Assembly (NCBI GenBank): GCA_036676475.1
Contig: JAKFCU010000107.1
Coordinates: forward strand, 1 to 64,000
Origin: LC029 sp036676475
Lineage (GTDB): Bacteria; Bacillota; Bacilli; Aneurinibacillales; RAOX-1
Length of the DNA stretch: 64,000 nt
Direction of reading: 5' to 3'
The notes under the pieces are model-generated. The model was not told the origin of the DNA. It saw only the letters and a program-made list of their open reading frames with translations, and did not search any database. The translations under genes and the position numbers were made by a program. Position 1 is the first letter of the stretch. Each line of letters starts with the position of its first letter. Shown in pieces: positions 56,127 to 64,000 of the stretch.

Positions 56127-57266
56127 TTAACGGTTGATGGGAATGGAAAAGACGACCCGAGTTCCCTTGCCTTTATGCGAATGGATGTCCAATTTACCGT
56201 CCAATAGATTAATTCGTTCTTTCATCCCCATAATACCAAATTGCGGCATTCCTGTCTGGTCGATATGGTCAAATCCCACACCATCGTCTTTGACCATACC
56301 GGTAATCAACTCGGATCCAAACTCTAGTTTGACCTGAAGGTTTTGGGCTTGGGAGTGCTTCCCTGCATTATTCATAGCTTCCTGAATCAGGCGGAAAATC
56401 ACGACGCCCACAGAAGAAGGCAACCGTTCCTCACGGCCTAAAGTAATCAATTCCGCCTCGATTTGCGAGCGTTGGGAAAAATCCTCCATGTATTTACGCA
56501 GGGTAGGAACGATTCCTAAGTCGTCTAAGGCCATCGGGCGAAGATCGAAAATGATCTTCCGCACTTCTCCTAAGGTCATCCGCACGGTATCCTTCAACGA
56601 TCTCAATTCTTCCTTCGCTTCCTCTATTTTCCCCTGGTCGAGTATACGCTCTGCAATTTCACTGCGGATCACGATATTCGCCATCGATTGAGCAGGTCCA
56701 TCATGAATTTCGCGGGCAACCCGCTTTCGTTCTTCTTCCTGGGCTTGAATGATTTGCACAGCGAACATTTGCCTTTGCTGAGCAGACTTCACCGTTTCAC
56801 TGAAATTACGCAGGTCACCGGTCAAATAACCGAGAACGGCCCCGATCTGGGACATCAGATTCTCCGCTTTTTCAATGGTGTCCGTTAGATTTTTCAAACG
56901 TCTTTCTAATTCATCCCGACGAGTGCGGAGATTCTGCTCCTTTTCCCGGGAGACAGAAAGCTCTGCTTGCAATTGACTGGCCTGTTCATAAATACTTTGG
57001 ATATCGGCTTCTCCATACTTCTTGAAATTTCGGCTTACCTCCACCAGCCTTACTCGGCTAAGACGAAACTTCCTTTCTAATTCATCGGTCTGGTCGATGA
57101 TTCGGATGACATCTTTCTTAATTTTTTCTAACTCTTCACGCGTACTTAGTGTTTCCACGCGAGCATTTTCAGCGATGCTAAAAATCTGTTCCTTGCTGCT
57201 TTCGACAGCAGAAATAGTTTTCTTAAACACTACATCTAAGTGAGTGAGATTAATCGTATTTGGCAT
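56127..57266 (-). CDS. degS: sensor histidine kinase DegS
   Basis: The 379-residue cytosolic kinase has an N-terminal sensor with long coiled coils (about 20-155), the phospho-His in REIHDGPAQSMANIVIRSEI (about 187-206), and a GHKL ATPase (RLIQEAMNNAGKHSQAQNLQ, VKDDGVGFDH, QFGIMGMKERI). It lacks membrane segments, as expected for DegS. It phosphorylates and dephosphorylates DegU. Confidence 0.96.
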   Translation of the reverse strand: MPNTINLTHLDVVFKKTISAVESSKEQIFSIAENARVETLSTREELEKIKKDVIRIIDQTDELERKFRLSRVRLVEVSRNFKKYGEADIQSIYEQASQLQAELSVSREKEQNLRTRRDELERRLKNLTDTIEKAENLMSQIGAVLGYLTGDLRNFSETVKSAQQRQMFAVQIIQAQEEERKRVAREIHDGPAQSMANIVIRSEIAERILDQGKIEEAKEELRSLKDTVRMTLGEVRKIIFDLRPMALDDLGIVPTLRKYMEDFSQRSQIEAELITLGREERLPSSVGVVIFRLIQEAMNNAGKHSQAQNLQVKLEFGSELITGMVKDDGVGFDHIDQTGMPQFGIMGMKERINLLDGKLDIHSHKGKGTRVVFSIPINR

Positions 57267-57714
57267 AGTCCTTTCTCACTTCCTTTTTCTTCTATTGATA
57301 ATCACTCGAATCCTCTGTTCGAACTGTATTCCATCCACTATAAGCTTTCCTACCCATCATCAAAGGTAATTAGTACCTCGTTTACCCTGGGTCAATCGTC
57401 CTGTATTTATAAATTCGTAGAATTCTGCGAGTTTTAGGGGGTGAAAATGCTGATCTTTTAAAAATTTCAATAGTATCATTAACCCTCTCATGATTCCATC
57501 TCTTTCTACACAATTCGACATGAAGGTCGAAATACCTATAGGTAAGTAATGGATTTCTATTTTATTATACCGAAAATGTGAAAAACTCGAGTGCAAATAT
57601 CTATTATCTTACAACTAGGCACTTGACCAAACCATTTAATCCGGATTGGCATACGATATTTATAGGAACATCTGAGTTCTTTCAGAATGTAACCGAATTC
57701 ATAGAATTGGGGGC
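57267..57714. other. degS upstream region with paired TCGA boxes
   Basis: The region should hold the degSU promoter. An inverted pair TTCGAC-N6-GTCGAA is followed by the palindrome ACCTATAGGT at about 57517-57545. A 43-codon minus-strand frame (57360-57491, MRGLMILLKFLKDQHFHPLK) has only a weak ribosome site and is doubtful. Confidence 0.45.
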
Positions 57715-57966
57715 ATGTCTATGTATTGGTTAATTTGGGCAGTTGCAGGATTAGTAGCCTGGTGGGCAATGGGTCAATGGATGAAGGGAAATGAAGGCAT
57801 GGGGGGTTCGTGGGCATCTTTAGTCATGTCGCTTGTCGGTGCCGGACTGGGAGACTTGGCCTTAGGCGATTGGCTGTGGATGCTCGGAGGCTATAATGTC
57901 GTCGCCGGATTGATCGGGGCATTCGTTGTAAACTGGCTTTGGGGACTGCTTAAGTCAACCAGATAG
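57715..57966 (+). CDS. GlsB/YeaQ-like small membrane protein
   Basis: An 83-residue Gly/Trp-rich protein with three hydrophobic segments (IWAVAGLVAWWAM, ASLVMSLVGAGLGDLALG, NVVAGLIGAFVVNWLWGLL). This is the size and spacing of the GlsB/YeaQ/YmgE family. ATG at 57715 or 57721 after GGGGG. The function is unknown. Confidence 0.75.
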   Translation: MSMYWLIWAVAGLVAWWAMGQWMKGNEGMGGSWASLVMSLVGAGLGDLALGDWLWMLGGYNVVAGLIGAFVVNWLWGLLKSTR

Positions 57967-57990
57967 ATAAATGCACGAATTTATAATGGA

Positions 57991-58018
57991 AAGAACCCGC
58001 AGTTAGCCGGGTTCTTTT
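57991..58018 (+). terminator. terminator of the small membrane protein gene
   Basis: AAGAACCCG (57991-57999) pairs perfectly with CGGGTTCTT (58008-58016) and runs into TTTTGTTTTT. Confidence 0.85.
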
Positions 58019-58102
58019 GTTTTTCATTCTAGGAGTTAAGCTATAACTCTATCAACTATTTTATGTATAATAGATAGATATAGAAAGCTAGGAGGGAGAT
58101 TA

Positions 58103-58996
58103 TTGAACATCTATAAAAGTATAGGACTGGCATGCCTGCTCACTTACACTTTTCATGCCGCGCCTGTTCAAGCCGTAAACACCTTACCCGGGCATCCTTT
58201 TGTTGACATGGTGGGGTCATTTGCAGAAGATGCCGTTTCTTTCTTATATCAGCAGGGATTCGTGAGTGGCGTTTCCGATGATTCCTTTGGTCCCAATCAA
58301 GCCATGAATAGAAAGCACTTTACTCTTTTGCTTGCCCAAGCATTAGGGTTACAGCCTGTTTTCCCAACGGAAGCCACTTTCCTTGATGTTCCGGCAAATT
58401 TACCAGAATATGGATATATCGAAGCCGTCCATCAGCTTGAACTAATGAACGGGATCGGTCCTCAACAGTTTGGAGCAGACCGTCCGATTACCCGTCAGGA
58501 TGTTGCCGTTATTTTATACAAGGTGTTGGGGAACAACGAGAACGAGAGCTCCCTTCATGATGGAATAATCCCTTATAAAGATCACAAGCAAATTAAACCG
58601 TATGCTCAAGAAGCCGTTCTTTATGTTACCACAAAAGGAATCATGACCGGTTCCGAAGACTTATTTTATCCTAATAAGCCAATTACTCGTGCTGAATCCG
58701 CTGTGCTATGCCAAAAAATAGTTAAAAAAATGATCGAACGTGCAGCATCCCCGGAATGGTTCGTTTTTGACAAAATTACCTTAAAGCCAGGAGAAAGTAA
58801 GGAGATCAAGCTCCAACACACCGATGTCCCCATTCCCTTCCTCCATTCATGGGGACTCGATCATAGCGAAATCGGATCGATTTCAGCTGATGGCCTATTC
58901 ACGGCCAAACAGCCTGGTACGGCTGTTATTTCTTTGAATATCGGAACCAAAACCTATCAAATAAAAGTGGAGGTAAAGGAGGGAGAACAACCTTGA
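58103..58996 (+). CDS. SLH-domain surface protein
   Basis: The 297-residue protein has a signal peptide (cleavage about after APVQA), three SLH repeats (about 32-215; MNRKHFTLLLAQALG, ITRQDVAVILYKVLG, ITRAESAVLCQKIV) and a C-terminal Big-type Ig domain (about 220-295, ISADGLFTAKQPGTAVISL). It anchors to the cell wall. TTG start behind GGAGGGAG. It overlaps the DUF4855 gene, so they form one operon. Confidence 0.9.
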   Translation: MNIYKSIGLACLLTYTFHAAPVQAVNTLPGHPFVDMVGSFAEDAVSFLYQQGFVSGVSDDSFGPNQAMNRKHFTLLLAQALGLQPVFPTEATFLDVPANLPEYGYIEAVHQLELMNGIGPQQFGADRPITRQDVAVILYKVLGNNENESSLHDGIIPYKDHKQIKPYAQEAVLYVTTKGIMTGSEDLFYPNKPITRAESAVLCQKIVKKMIERAASPEWFVFDKITLKPGESKEIKLQHTDVPIPFLHSWGLDHSEIGSISADGLFTAKQPGTAVISLNIGTKTYQIKVEVKEGEQP

Positions 58997-60591
58997 TGAT
59001 ACTACGCTCGATCATCGCCCTACTCTTCATGAGCTTGATCATTCCACTGTGGGGTGGAACAACCGTATGGGCATCCACTGAATCCGTCACCGATTGGGCT
59101 CCAGAGTCAACCTATAAAATCATGGCTGACGTCCCTGATGCCGCATTTCAGGAAACGGAATATAAAAGCTATTCCGGCCCCATTGATGGATTAGCGTCCA
59201 AAAGTGAAGGCTGGACTGGTTTTTTCCGGCAGGGAGGCCGCACCATCACCGTCGACTTGGGAGAACAAAAGGCGATTAGCCAAATCTCCCTCGAGTTTCG
59301 CCAAGATAGCAAGATGGGTGTCTATTTACCAAAATATATAGACGTACACATTTCAAGTAATGGCAAGAGTTGGAGTAGACTTGGCCGCATTCACCATGCA
59401 GTGGCTGCCAATGAACCACAGGTCAACCGAGCCTTCGGTCTGGTCTTTCCACAAGTCACTTCACGCTATGTAAAAATTAGTTTTCCAGTAGATGTTTGGA
59501 CCTTTGCCAGACACCTATCCATTGCTGGACCTACTTCAGCGGTTGGACGACCGCTATCCTTAGCTCATGAAGTGAACACGCCTCTATCAGGAAGTCCATT
59601 TTTACAGATTCCTGGCATCGAGGACATCCTATTAGTCTATACGGGTGCTCATGAAGAAAAGGGAAAGTGGACCGCGAGCGACTTTTCTCCCGTTGTAGCG
59701 TATTCCGAAGGAGGAGTCGTAAAAGGAAAAATGTTCGACACGATTTTATTTCTTCCTTATTATGATGTTCCCACAACCAAAGATGGCTGGAGCAACTATG
59801 CCACAGACCTCTTTGCGAAAGACATTCAACTGGACGCCCTTAATCAGGCCGTAGGGAAACTCCAAGATAAATTAGGTGCCGGTTATAAAGAAAAAGTCAT
59901 CCTGAGCCTGCCTTATCCGGACCCTAAACTAGAAGACTTCGGGACGATAGATGAAGAACAGCCCTCTCTCTCTTTTTCAGCTGAAAAAGTAGGGATCCAA
60001 TCTGCACTGCAAAACCGCATTCGGGCGATTCACTGGTTCCATCAGCTTCTCAAGACCAAGTGGGAGGAAGCCAAGTTTGAGCACTTGGAATTAGCAGGCA
60101 TTTATTGGTATAAAGAGACCATTGATCCCACCATTTCAGAAGATGTGGCTTTGGTGAAAAACAGTGCGTCCATCGTGCATGAAGGCGGCCTTCCGTTCTT
60201 CTGGATTCCTTATTATGGGTCCGTCGGATACGATCAATGGAAGGACTATGGCTTTGATTATGCCATCCTTCAACCGAATTATTATGCTAACCAGGTTCCT
60301 CCTGTGGAACGGATGAATAACGTACACGATGCCGCTAAAAAATCTAAAATGGCAATTGAAGTAGAGATAGATGAAAAAGTCTTAACCAGTCGTTACTATT
60401 ATGATTTATTTTATAAACAGTTAGAGAAGGGTCATGAGCTTGGTTTAGATGGAGAAGTAACCAATGCTTACTATGCCGGATCCAAAACCATGGTCCAATT
60501 GGCTAACAGCCAAATTCCTGAAGCGAGAAAGATTTATGATGATATGTATAAGTGGATTTCGGGGCAGTATGAAGGACGAGGAAAAGACTAG
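58996..60591 (+). CDS. secreted DUF4855 protein with F5/8-type C domain
   Basis: About 531 residues. Signal peptide to about residue 27; discoidin-like domain at about 50-185 (TVDLGEQKAISQISLEFRQD, SRYVKISFP). The DUF4855 barrel follows to the end (DILLVYTGAHEEKGKWTASD, FDTILFLPYYDVP, IHWFHQLLKTKWEEAKFEHL, GIYWYKETI, PFFWIPYYGS). DUF4855 proteins are probable glycan-active barrels of Gram-positive surfaces. A TTG at 58993 or ATG at 58996 overlaps the SLH stop. Confidence 0.88.
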   Translation: MILRSIIALLFMSLIIPLWGGTTVWASTESVTDWAPESTYKIMADVPDAAFQETEYKSYSGPIDGLASKSEGWTGFFRQGGRTITVDLGEQKAISQISLEFRQDSKMGVYLPKYIDVHISSNGKSWSRLGRIHHAVAANEPQVNRAFGLVFPQVTSRYVKISFPVDVWTFARHLSIAGPTSAVGRPLSLAHEVNTPLSGSPFLQIPGIEDILLVYTGAHEEKGKWTASDFSPVVAYSEGGVVKGKMFDTILFLPYYDVPTTKDGWSNYATDLFAKDIQLDALNQAVGKLQDKLGAGYKEKVILSLPYPDPKLEDFGTIDEEQPSLSFSAEKVGIQSALQNRIRAIHWFHQLLKTKWEEAKFEHLELAGIYWYKETIDPTISEDVALVKNSASIVHEGGLPFFWIPYYGSVGYDQWKDYGFDYAILQPNYYANQVPPVERMNNVHDAAKKSKMAIEVEIDEKVLTSRYYYDLFYKQLEKGHELGLDGEVTNAYYAGSKTMVQLANSQIPEARKIYDDMYKWISGQYEGRGKD

Positions 60592-60614
60592 CTTTTTTAA
60601 CATATCTAACAACA

Positions 60615-60642
60615 AAACCACCAACTCTCAGGTTGGTGGTTT
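60615..60642. terminator. bidirectional terminator between DUF4855 gene and metK
   Basis: CCACCAAC (60618-60625) pairs with GTTGGTGG (60632-60639), A-rich before and T-rich after, between convergent genes. Confidence 0.85.
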
Positions 60643-60653
60643 GTTTATTAGCT

Positions 60654-61862
60654 TTACAATAATGCTTCCGCATCCTTCTTCAATGCTTCCGCTTTATCTG
60701 TACGCTCCCAAGGAACATTCAGATCGGTACGTCCGAAGTGTCCATAAGCGGCCGTTCCTTTGTAGATCGGGCGTCGAAGGTCCAATTCTTTGATGATTCC
60801 GGCTGGACGTAAGTCAAAATGCTTACGGATCAAATCAACGATTTTATCCTCGGCAATTTTACCGGTTCCATACGTATCCACACTAATGGATACAGGTTGA
60901 GCTACGCCAATGGCATAAGCGACTTGAACTTCGCACTTTTTCGCTAATCCAGCGGCTACAAGATTCTTCGCTACGTAACGGGCAGCGTAAGCAGCTGAAC
61001 GGTCTACCTTCGTCGGATCCTTACCAGAGAATGCACCCCCGCCGTGGCGAGCATATCCGCCGTAAGTATCTACGATGATCTTACGTCCCGTTAAACCAGC
61101 GTCCCCTTGAGGTCCACCGATAACAAAACGGCCAGTTGGGTTAATGAAATACTTCGTATTTTCATCTAAATATTCAGCAGGAACAACCGGCTTAATGACC
61201 TGCTCTTTCAAATCATTTTTGATTTGCTCAAGGGTTGCTTCTGGATCATGTTGTGTAGAGATAACAATAGTGTCAATACGCACAGGCTTATCTCCATCGT
61301 ATTCAACCGATACCTGAGTCTTCCCATCTGGACGAAGGTAATTAAGCGTTCCATTTTTGCGGACTTCGGACAATTGGCGTGACAATTTGTGAGCAATCGA
61401 AATCGGAAGCGGCATAAGCTCAGGTGTTTCATTGGTCGCAAAACCGAACATTAATCCCTGATCCCCTGCCCCGATCGCATCGATTTGCTCATCGGTCATT
61501 TGACCTTCACGTGATTCTAAAGCTTCGTCAACTCCCATGGCGATATCGGGAGATTGTTCATCAATAGAAGTCAAAACAGCGCAAGTATCGGCATCAAAGC
61601 CATACTTTGCACGCGTATAACCGATCTGACGAATCGTTTCACGAACCACTTTGGGAATATCTACATAAGAAGTGGTGGTGATTTCCCCTGCTACTAATAC
61701 CAGTCCAGTGGTGACGGATGTTTCACAAGCCACACGCGCATTCGGATCTTGCTCAAGAATCGCATCCAGAATAGAGTCCGAGATTTGATCACAAATCTTA
61801 TCAGGATGTCCTTCGGTTACTGATTCAGATGTGAAGAGATGACGTCCTTTTTGTAGGGCCAT
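60654..61862 (-). CDS. metK: S-adenosylmethionine synthase
   Basis: The 402-residue enzyme makes SAM from methionine and ATP. Signatures are FTSESVTEGHPDKICDQISD, GAGDQGLMFGFATNE, FVIGGPQGDAGLTGRKIIVD and GGGAFSGKDPTKVDRSAAY. ATG at 61862 follows AAGGAGGTACGTGTAC. It is preceded by a SAM-I riboswitch, giving product feedback. Confidence 0.97.
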   Translation of the reverse strand: MALQKGRHLFTSESVTEGHPDKICDQISDSILDAILEQDPNARVACETSVTTGLVLVAGEITTTSYVDIPKVVRETIRQIGYTRAKYGFDADTCAVLTSIDEQSPDIAMGVDEALESREGQMTDEQIDAIGAGDQGLMFGFATNETPELMPLPISIAHKLSRQLSEVRKNGTLNYLRPDGKTQVSVEYDGDKPVRIDTIVISTQHDPEATLEQIKNDLKEQVIKPVVPAEYLDENTKYFINPTGRFVIGGPQGDAGLTGRKIIVDTYGGYARHGGGAFSGKDPTKVDRSAAYAARYVAKNLVAAGLAKKCEVQVAYAIGVAQPVSISVDTYGTGKIAEDKIVDLIRKHFDLRPAGIIKELDLRRPIYKGTAAYGHFGRTDLNVPWERTDKAEALKKDAEALL

Positions 61863-61947
61863 GTACACGTACCTCCTTAAAATAACTATATAAGATTACG
61901 GCACTCATTTCTTATTATGCTTCCGAACACTTCAAGAGGTGATGTAC

Positions 61948-61980
61948 AAAAAAAACCTTCTCCCATACGAGGAAAAGGTT
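61948..61980 (-). terminator. expression-platform terminator of the metK SAM riboswitch
   Basis: On the minus strand AACCTTTTCC and GGAGAAGGTT pair and are followed by eight Ts. It lies between the aptamer and metK, as expected for a transcriptional OFF switch. Confidence 0.88.
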
Positions 61981-62000
61981 CAATATCCGCATCCTTTACC

Positions 62001-62150
62001 CTCTTATCTTCCAGGATCAAACGCATCCTGCTGGTTAGCACCTTACACGGGATAATTCTATTTTTCCCATCACAGGGAAAAATATGAACCATTTCCATGG
62101 GTTGCCGGGCTTCATCGGGCCAGTCCCTCTTGCCTTCTCGGAATAAGAGT
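62001..62150 (-). promoter_or_regulatory. SAM-I (S-box) riboswitch aptamer
   Basis: On the minus strand the aptamer shows the S-box core GAGGGACTGGCCCGATGAAG and CCCGGCAACC, GGTGCTAACC, and the P1 helix CTCTTAT/ATAAGAG (62149-62143 with 62009-62003 region). SAM binding should favour the terminator and lower metK transcription. Confidence 0.95.
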
Positions 62151-62294
62151 ATCCGTTCTGGATAAGGATAGCTAAAGTTTGCCAGGTTGTCAATGTTTTA
62201 GACTTTTAACCAAGCATTTTTCTTATATTGAACCGATTGACAACTTTCGACACCAATTGTATGATTTACCCTGACAAATGCATACTTTTCTAGT

Positions 62295-62490
62295 TGACGG
62301 TAACGTAGGAATGGATACGTTTTAAAAGGGAAGTTCGGTGCAAATTCCGACACGGTTCCCGCCACTGTAAATGCAGATATTTGTTTCATATATACCCACT
62401 GGCTCCATGCTGGGAAGGGGGAAGCAAATAGATGAAGCTAAGTCAGGAGACCTGCCGTAATATTGGAACACATAACCTACGGGTCATAGG
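62295..62490 (+). promoter_or_regulatory. cobalamin riboswitch
   Basis: The conserved B12-box architecture is present: AAAAGGGAAGTTCGGTGCAA, CGGTTCCCGCCACTGTAAAT, and GTCAGGAGACCTGCCG near 62443-62458. It lies before the gene at 62597 and a terminator. Adenosyl- or methylcobalamin should repress expression. Boundaries are approximate. Confidence 0.93.
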
Positions 62491-62540
62491 GGGTGTTACT
62501 GTCTGTCATTTCGCACGGATGGTATATTTGTATATGTTTT

Positions 62541-62572
62541 CGCCCTGACTTTTTTTGTCAGGGCGATTTTTG
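62541..62572 (+). terminator. terminator downstream of the cobalamin riboswitch
   Basis: CGCCCTGAC (62541-62549) pairs perfectly with GTCAGGGCG (62557-62565), followed by ATTTTTG. It is placed to stop transcription before the 62597 gene. Confidence 0.88.
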
Positions 62573-62596
62573 TTATAAGAAAAAAGGAGGATTACA

Positions 62597-64000
62597 ATGG
62601 GGAAGCTTTTGAAAGACAAATTTACTATTATGTTGATGATTATGGCATTAATCATGTCATACTTCTCTCCCATATCCATAGCCGAAGGGGAAGGGACTCC
62701 CACTTCTATTACCGTTAGTCCGGCCTCCCTTACCTTGGAGCAAGGAGGCGTTCAACAATTATACGGTTCTGTATTTGATGAAGCGTATCATTTTCTATTT
62801 AGTGAACCCGTTTCCTGGGCAAGCTCAGACAACAATGTTGTAGAGGTTAGCAATTCAGGGATTGTGACAGCAGTTTCTCCGGGATCTGCGACAATCACGG
62901 CGACTTCCGAGAGTAACCGTGAATTGAAAGCCACATCCACTATTACTGTACAGCAACCCTCCCAACAAGGCATTACGGTTTATTTACGGGTAGAAGGGAT
63001 AAATGGAACCATCGTTGAAAACACCCCTGTTACCTTACCGGACACAACCGCAACAGATAACGAAGGCCGTACTCACGATTATGGAATGTTTACCCCGTAT
63101 GCTGCTTTAACACAGGCATTAAATAACCAGGACATCCTTTATGATGCGGATGCAACTGCCGCGCCTTATGTCCAAACGATAGATGGCACCACAGCAGCTC
63201 ATTTTCATGGTTATGATGGATGGCTTTACAAGATTATCCGTCAAGGTTCATTAGAATCAGATGCCGACAGCCTGGGCATGAGCCAGTTCTCTCTGGAAGC
63301 CAATGATCAAATTATCATCTATTATGGAGATTGGGGAATTCCTACAGCTGCTATCGAGGTTAACCCATTTTCTCCTAAAGTTGGAGAACCTATAACTGTC
63401 ACAGTAAATTCACTAACAGATGATACTCCCATTCCGGATGCTACCGGTCATTTCGGTCAACAAACTGAGACAACGGATGAACAAGGGAAAGCAACCTTCA
63501 CTCCCGAAAACAATGGACGAATCACCATTTATGCGGAAAAAGCCAATACTCAGGGAAAGCCCCTCATCGTTCGATCAGCTAAGCAGGAAATCATGGTTGC
63601 TGAGCAGCCTGCTTCCTCTGCTGCATCTGTTAGCGTTAGCCCGGACAACATGACCCTTTACCAAGGTGGGGAGCAAAAATTATTTGCCACAGTCTTAGAT
63701 AATCAATATAATTTCTTATTCAATGAGACCGTCACATGGACAAGCTCAGACCAAAGTGTAGCCACCATTGATTCTTCGGGTATTCTCACGGCACATGCTC
63801 CTGGTTCAGCAACTATTACCGCTACCGTTGACAGCAAGCCTGAATTAATAGCAACTTCATCGATCACGGTTCAAAATCCTGCTGCCCAGGGTATTACCGT
63901 CTATCTCCAAGTGGAAGGAAGCAGGCAAACGATTGTAGAAAAAACGGCAGTAACTTTAAATCATACATCTGTGACAGATAACGGTAATCAGACCCATGAT
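62597..64000 (+). CDS. secreted Big2/DUF4430 (transcobalamin-like) repeat protein, partial
   Basis: ATG at 62597 follows AAAGGAGG. The frame stays open for 468 codons to the window end. A signal peptide (about 1-30, ending SPISIA) precedes a module of one Big_2 Ig domain (SITVSPASLTLEQGG…SATITATSES, about 37-115) and one DUF4430 domain (GITVYLRVEG, YAALTQALNNQDILYDADAT, HFHGYDGWLYKI, IIIYYGDWG, about 122-255). A bridging Ig-like segment follows. A second Big_2/DUF4430 module begins near residue 342. DUF4430 is the transcobalamin C-terminal-like fold. With B12 riboswitch control, a surface corrinoid-binding role is likely. Confidence 0.9.
   Translation, partial: MGKLLKDKFTIMLMIMALIMSYFSPISIAEGEGTPTSITVSPASLTLEQGGVQQLYGSVFDEAYHFLFSEPVSWASSDNNVVEVSNSGIVTAVSPGSATITATSESNRELKATSTITVQQPSQQGITVYLRVEGINGTIVENTPVTLPDTTATDNEGRTHDYGMFTPYAALTQALNNQDILYDADATAAPYVQTIDGTTAAHFHGYDGWLYKIIRQGSLESDADSLGMSQFSLEANDQIIIYYGDWGIPTAAIEVNPFSPKVGEPITVTVNSLTDDTPIPDATGHFGQQTETTDEQGKATFTPENNGRITIYAEKANTQGKPLIVRSAKQEIMVAEQPASSAASVSVSPDNMTLYQGGEQKLFATVLDNQYNFLFNETVTWTSSDQSVATIDSSGILTAHAPGSATITATVDSKPELIATSSITVQNPAAQGITVYLQVEGSRQTIVEKTAVTLNHTSVTDNGNQTHD

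Noticed and set aside
57360..57491. 43-residue protein upstream of degS
   Set aside because: It has some helical pattern but a weak ribosome site, and it occupies the expected degS promoter region. It is kept only as a note in the region entry.

Overview
The window is a piece of a Bacillales chromosome, probably Paenibacillaceae-like. The evidence is the degS-degU-comFA-comFC order, proteins with SLH domains, a DUF4855 protein, metK behind a SAM riboswitch, and frequent TTG/GTG starts behind strong GGAGG sites. It carries a complete-looking prophage of about 48.7 kb (4529-53268). The prophage is a siphovirus of HK97 capsid type with a large serine integrase.

Host left flank (1-4530): the 3' end of a TPR protein, a secreted SLH/NlpC-P60 cell-wall hydrolase, an alpha/beta hydrolase, a 58-codon membrane protein, comFC, and the 3' part of comFA. 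Host right flank (53266-64000): the 5' part of comFA, an endonuclease-like protein, a short glycosyltransferase-like protein, degU, degS, a GlsB-like membrane protein, an SLH protein and a DUF4855 protein in one operon, metK with its SAM-I riboswitch, and a cobalamin riboswitch driving a secreted Big2/DUF4430 repeat protein that runs off the end.

The central observation is that the prophage sits inside comFA, at the Cys codon of the Walker A segment (WAVC|GAGKTE). The two att junctions can be read directly. Both phage-side arms are near-identical inverted repeats, and precise excision would rebuild a 520-codon comFA. This resembles the phage-in-competence-gene arrangement known for Listeria comK prophages, but in a different competence gene.

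Prophage layout, read from attR to attL since most genes are on the minus strand: integrase, ImmA-like protease and CI-like repressor on the plus strand (50934-53230). A divergent early promoter with operators leads to small early genes, an SbcC-like ATPase with RecT, a DnaD-like initiator containing 11-bp iterons, DnaB helicase, a RuvC-like resolvase, a MazG-like protein and an ArpU-like late regulator (39582-50769). Next come a frameshifted DNA methyltransferase, a Panacea/PemK-like toxin-antitoxin pair and a structured non-coding region with T-tracts phased every 11 bp (35825-39296). The late module follows: HNH, TerS, TerL, portal, protease, capsid, connectors, tail tube, frameshifted chaperones, tape measure, Dit, fibres and tail tip (14757-33847). 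A structured RNA and terminator precede holin and amidase (13131-14452).

The accessory region next to attL (4627-13095) holds a secreted NucA/NucB-type nuclease, small regulators, a low-GC ParA-like operon with two unknown proteins, an IS1182-type insertion sequence that landed in a hairpin loop, an unknown membrane protein and a membrane-anchored Mrr-type nuclease. It is the best place in the window to look for undescribed functions. No tRNA, rRNA or CRISPR array was seen.
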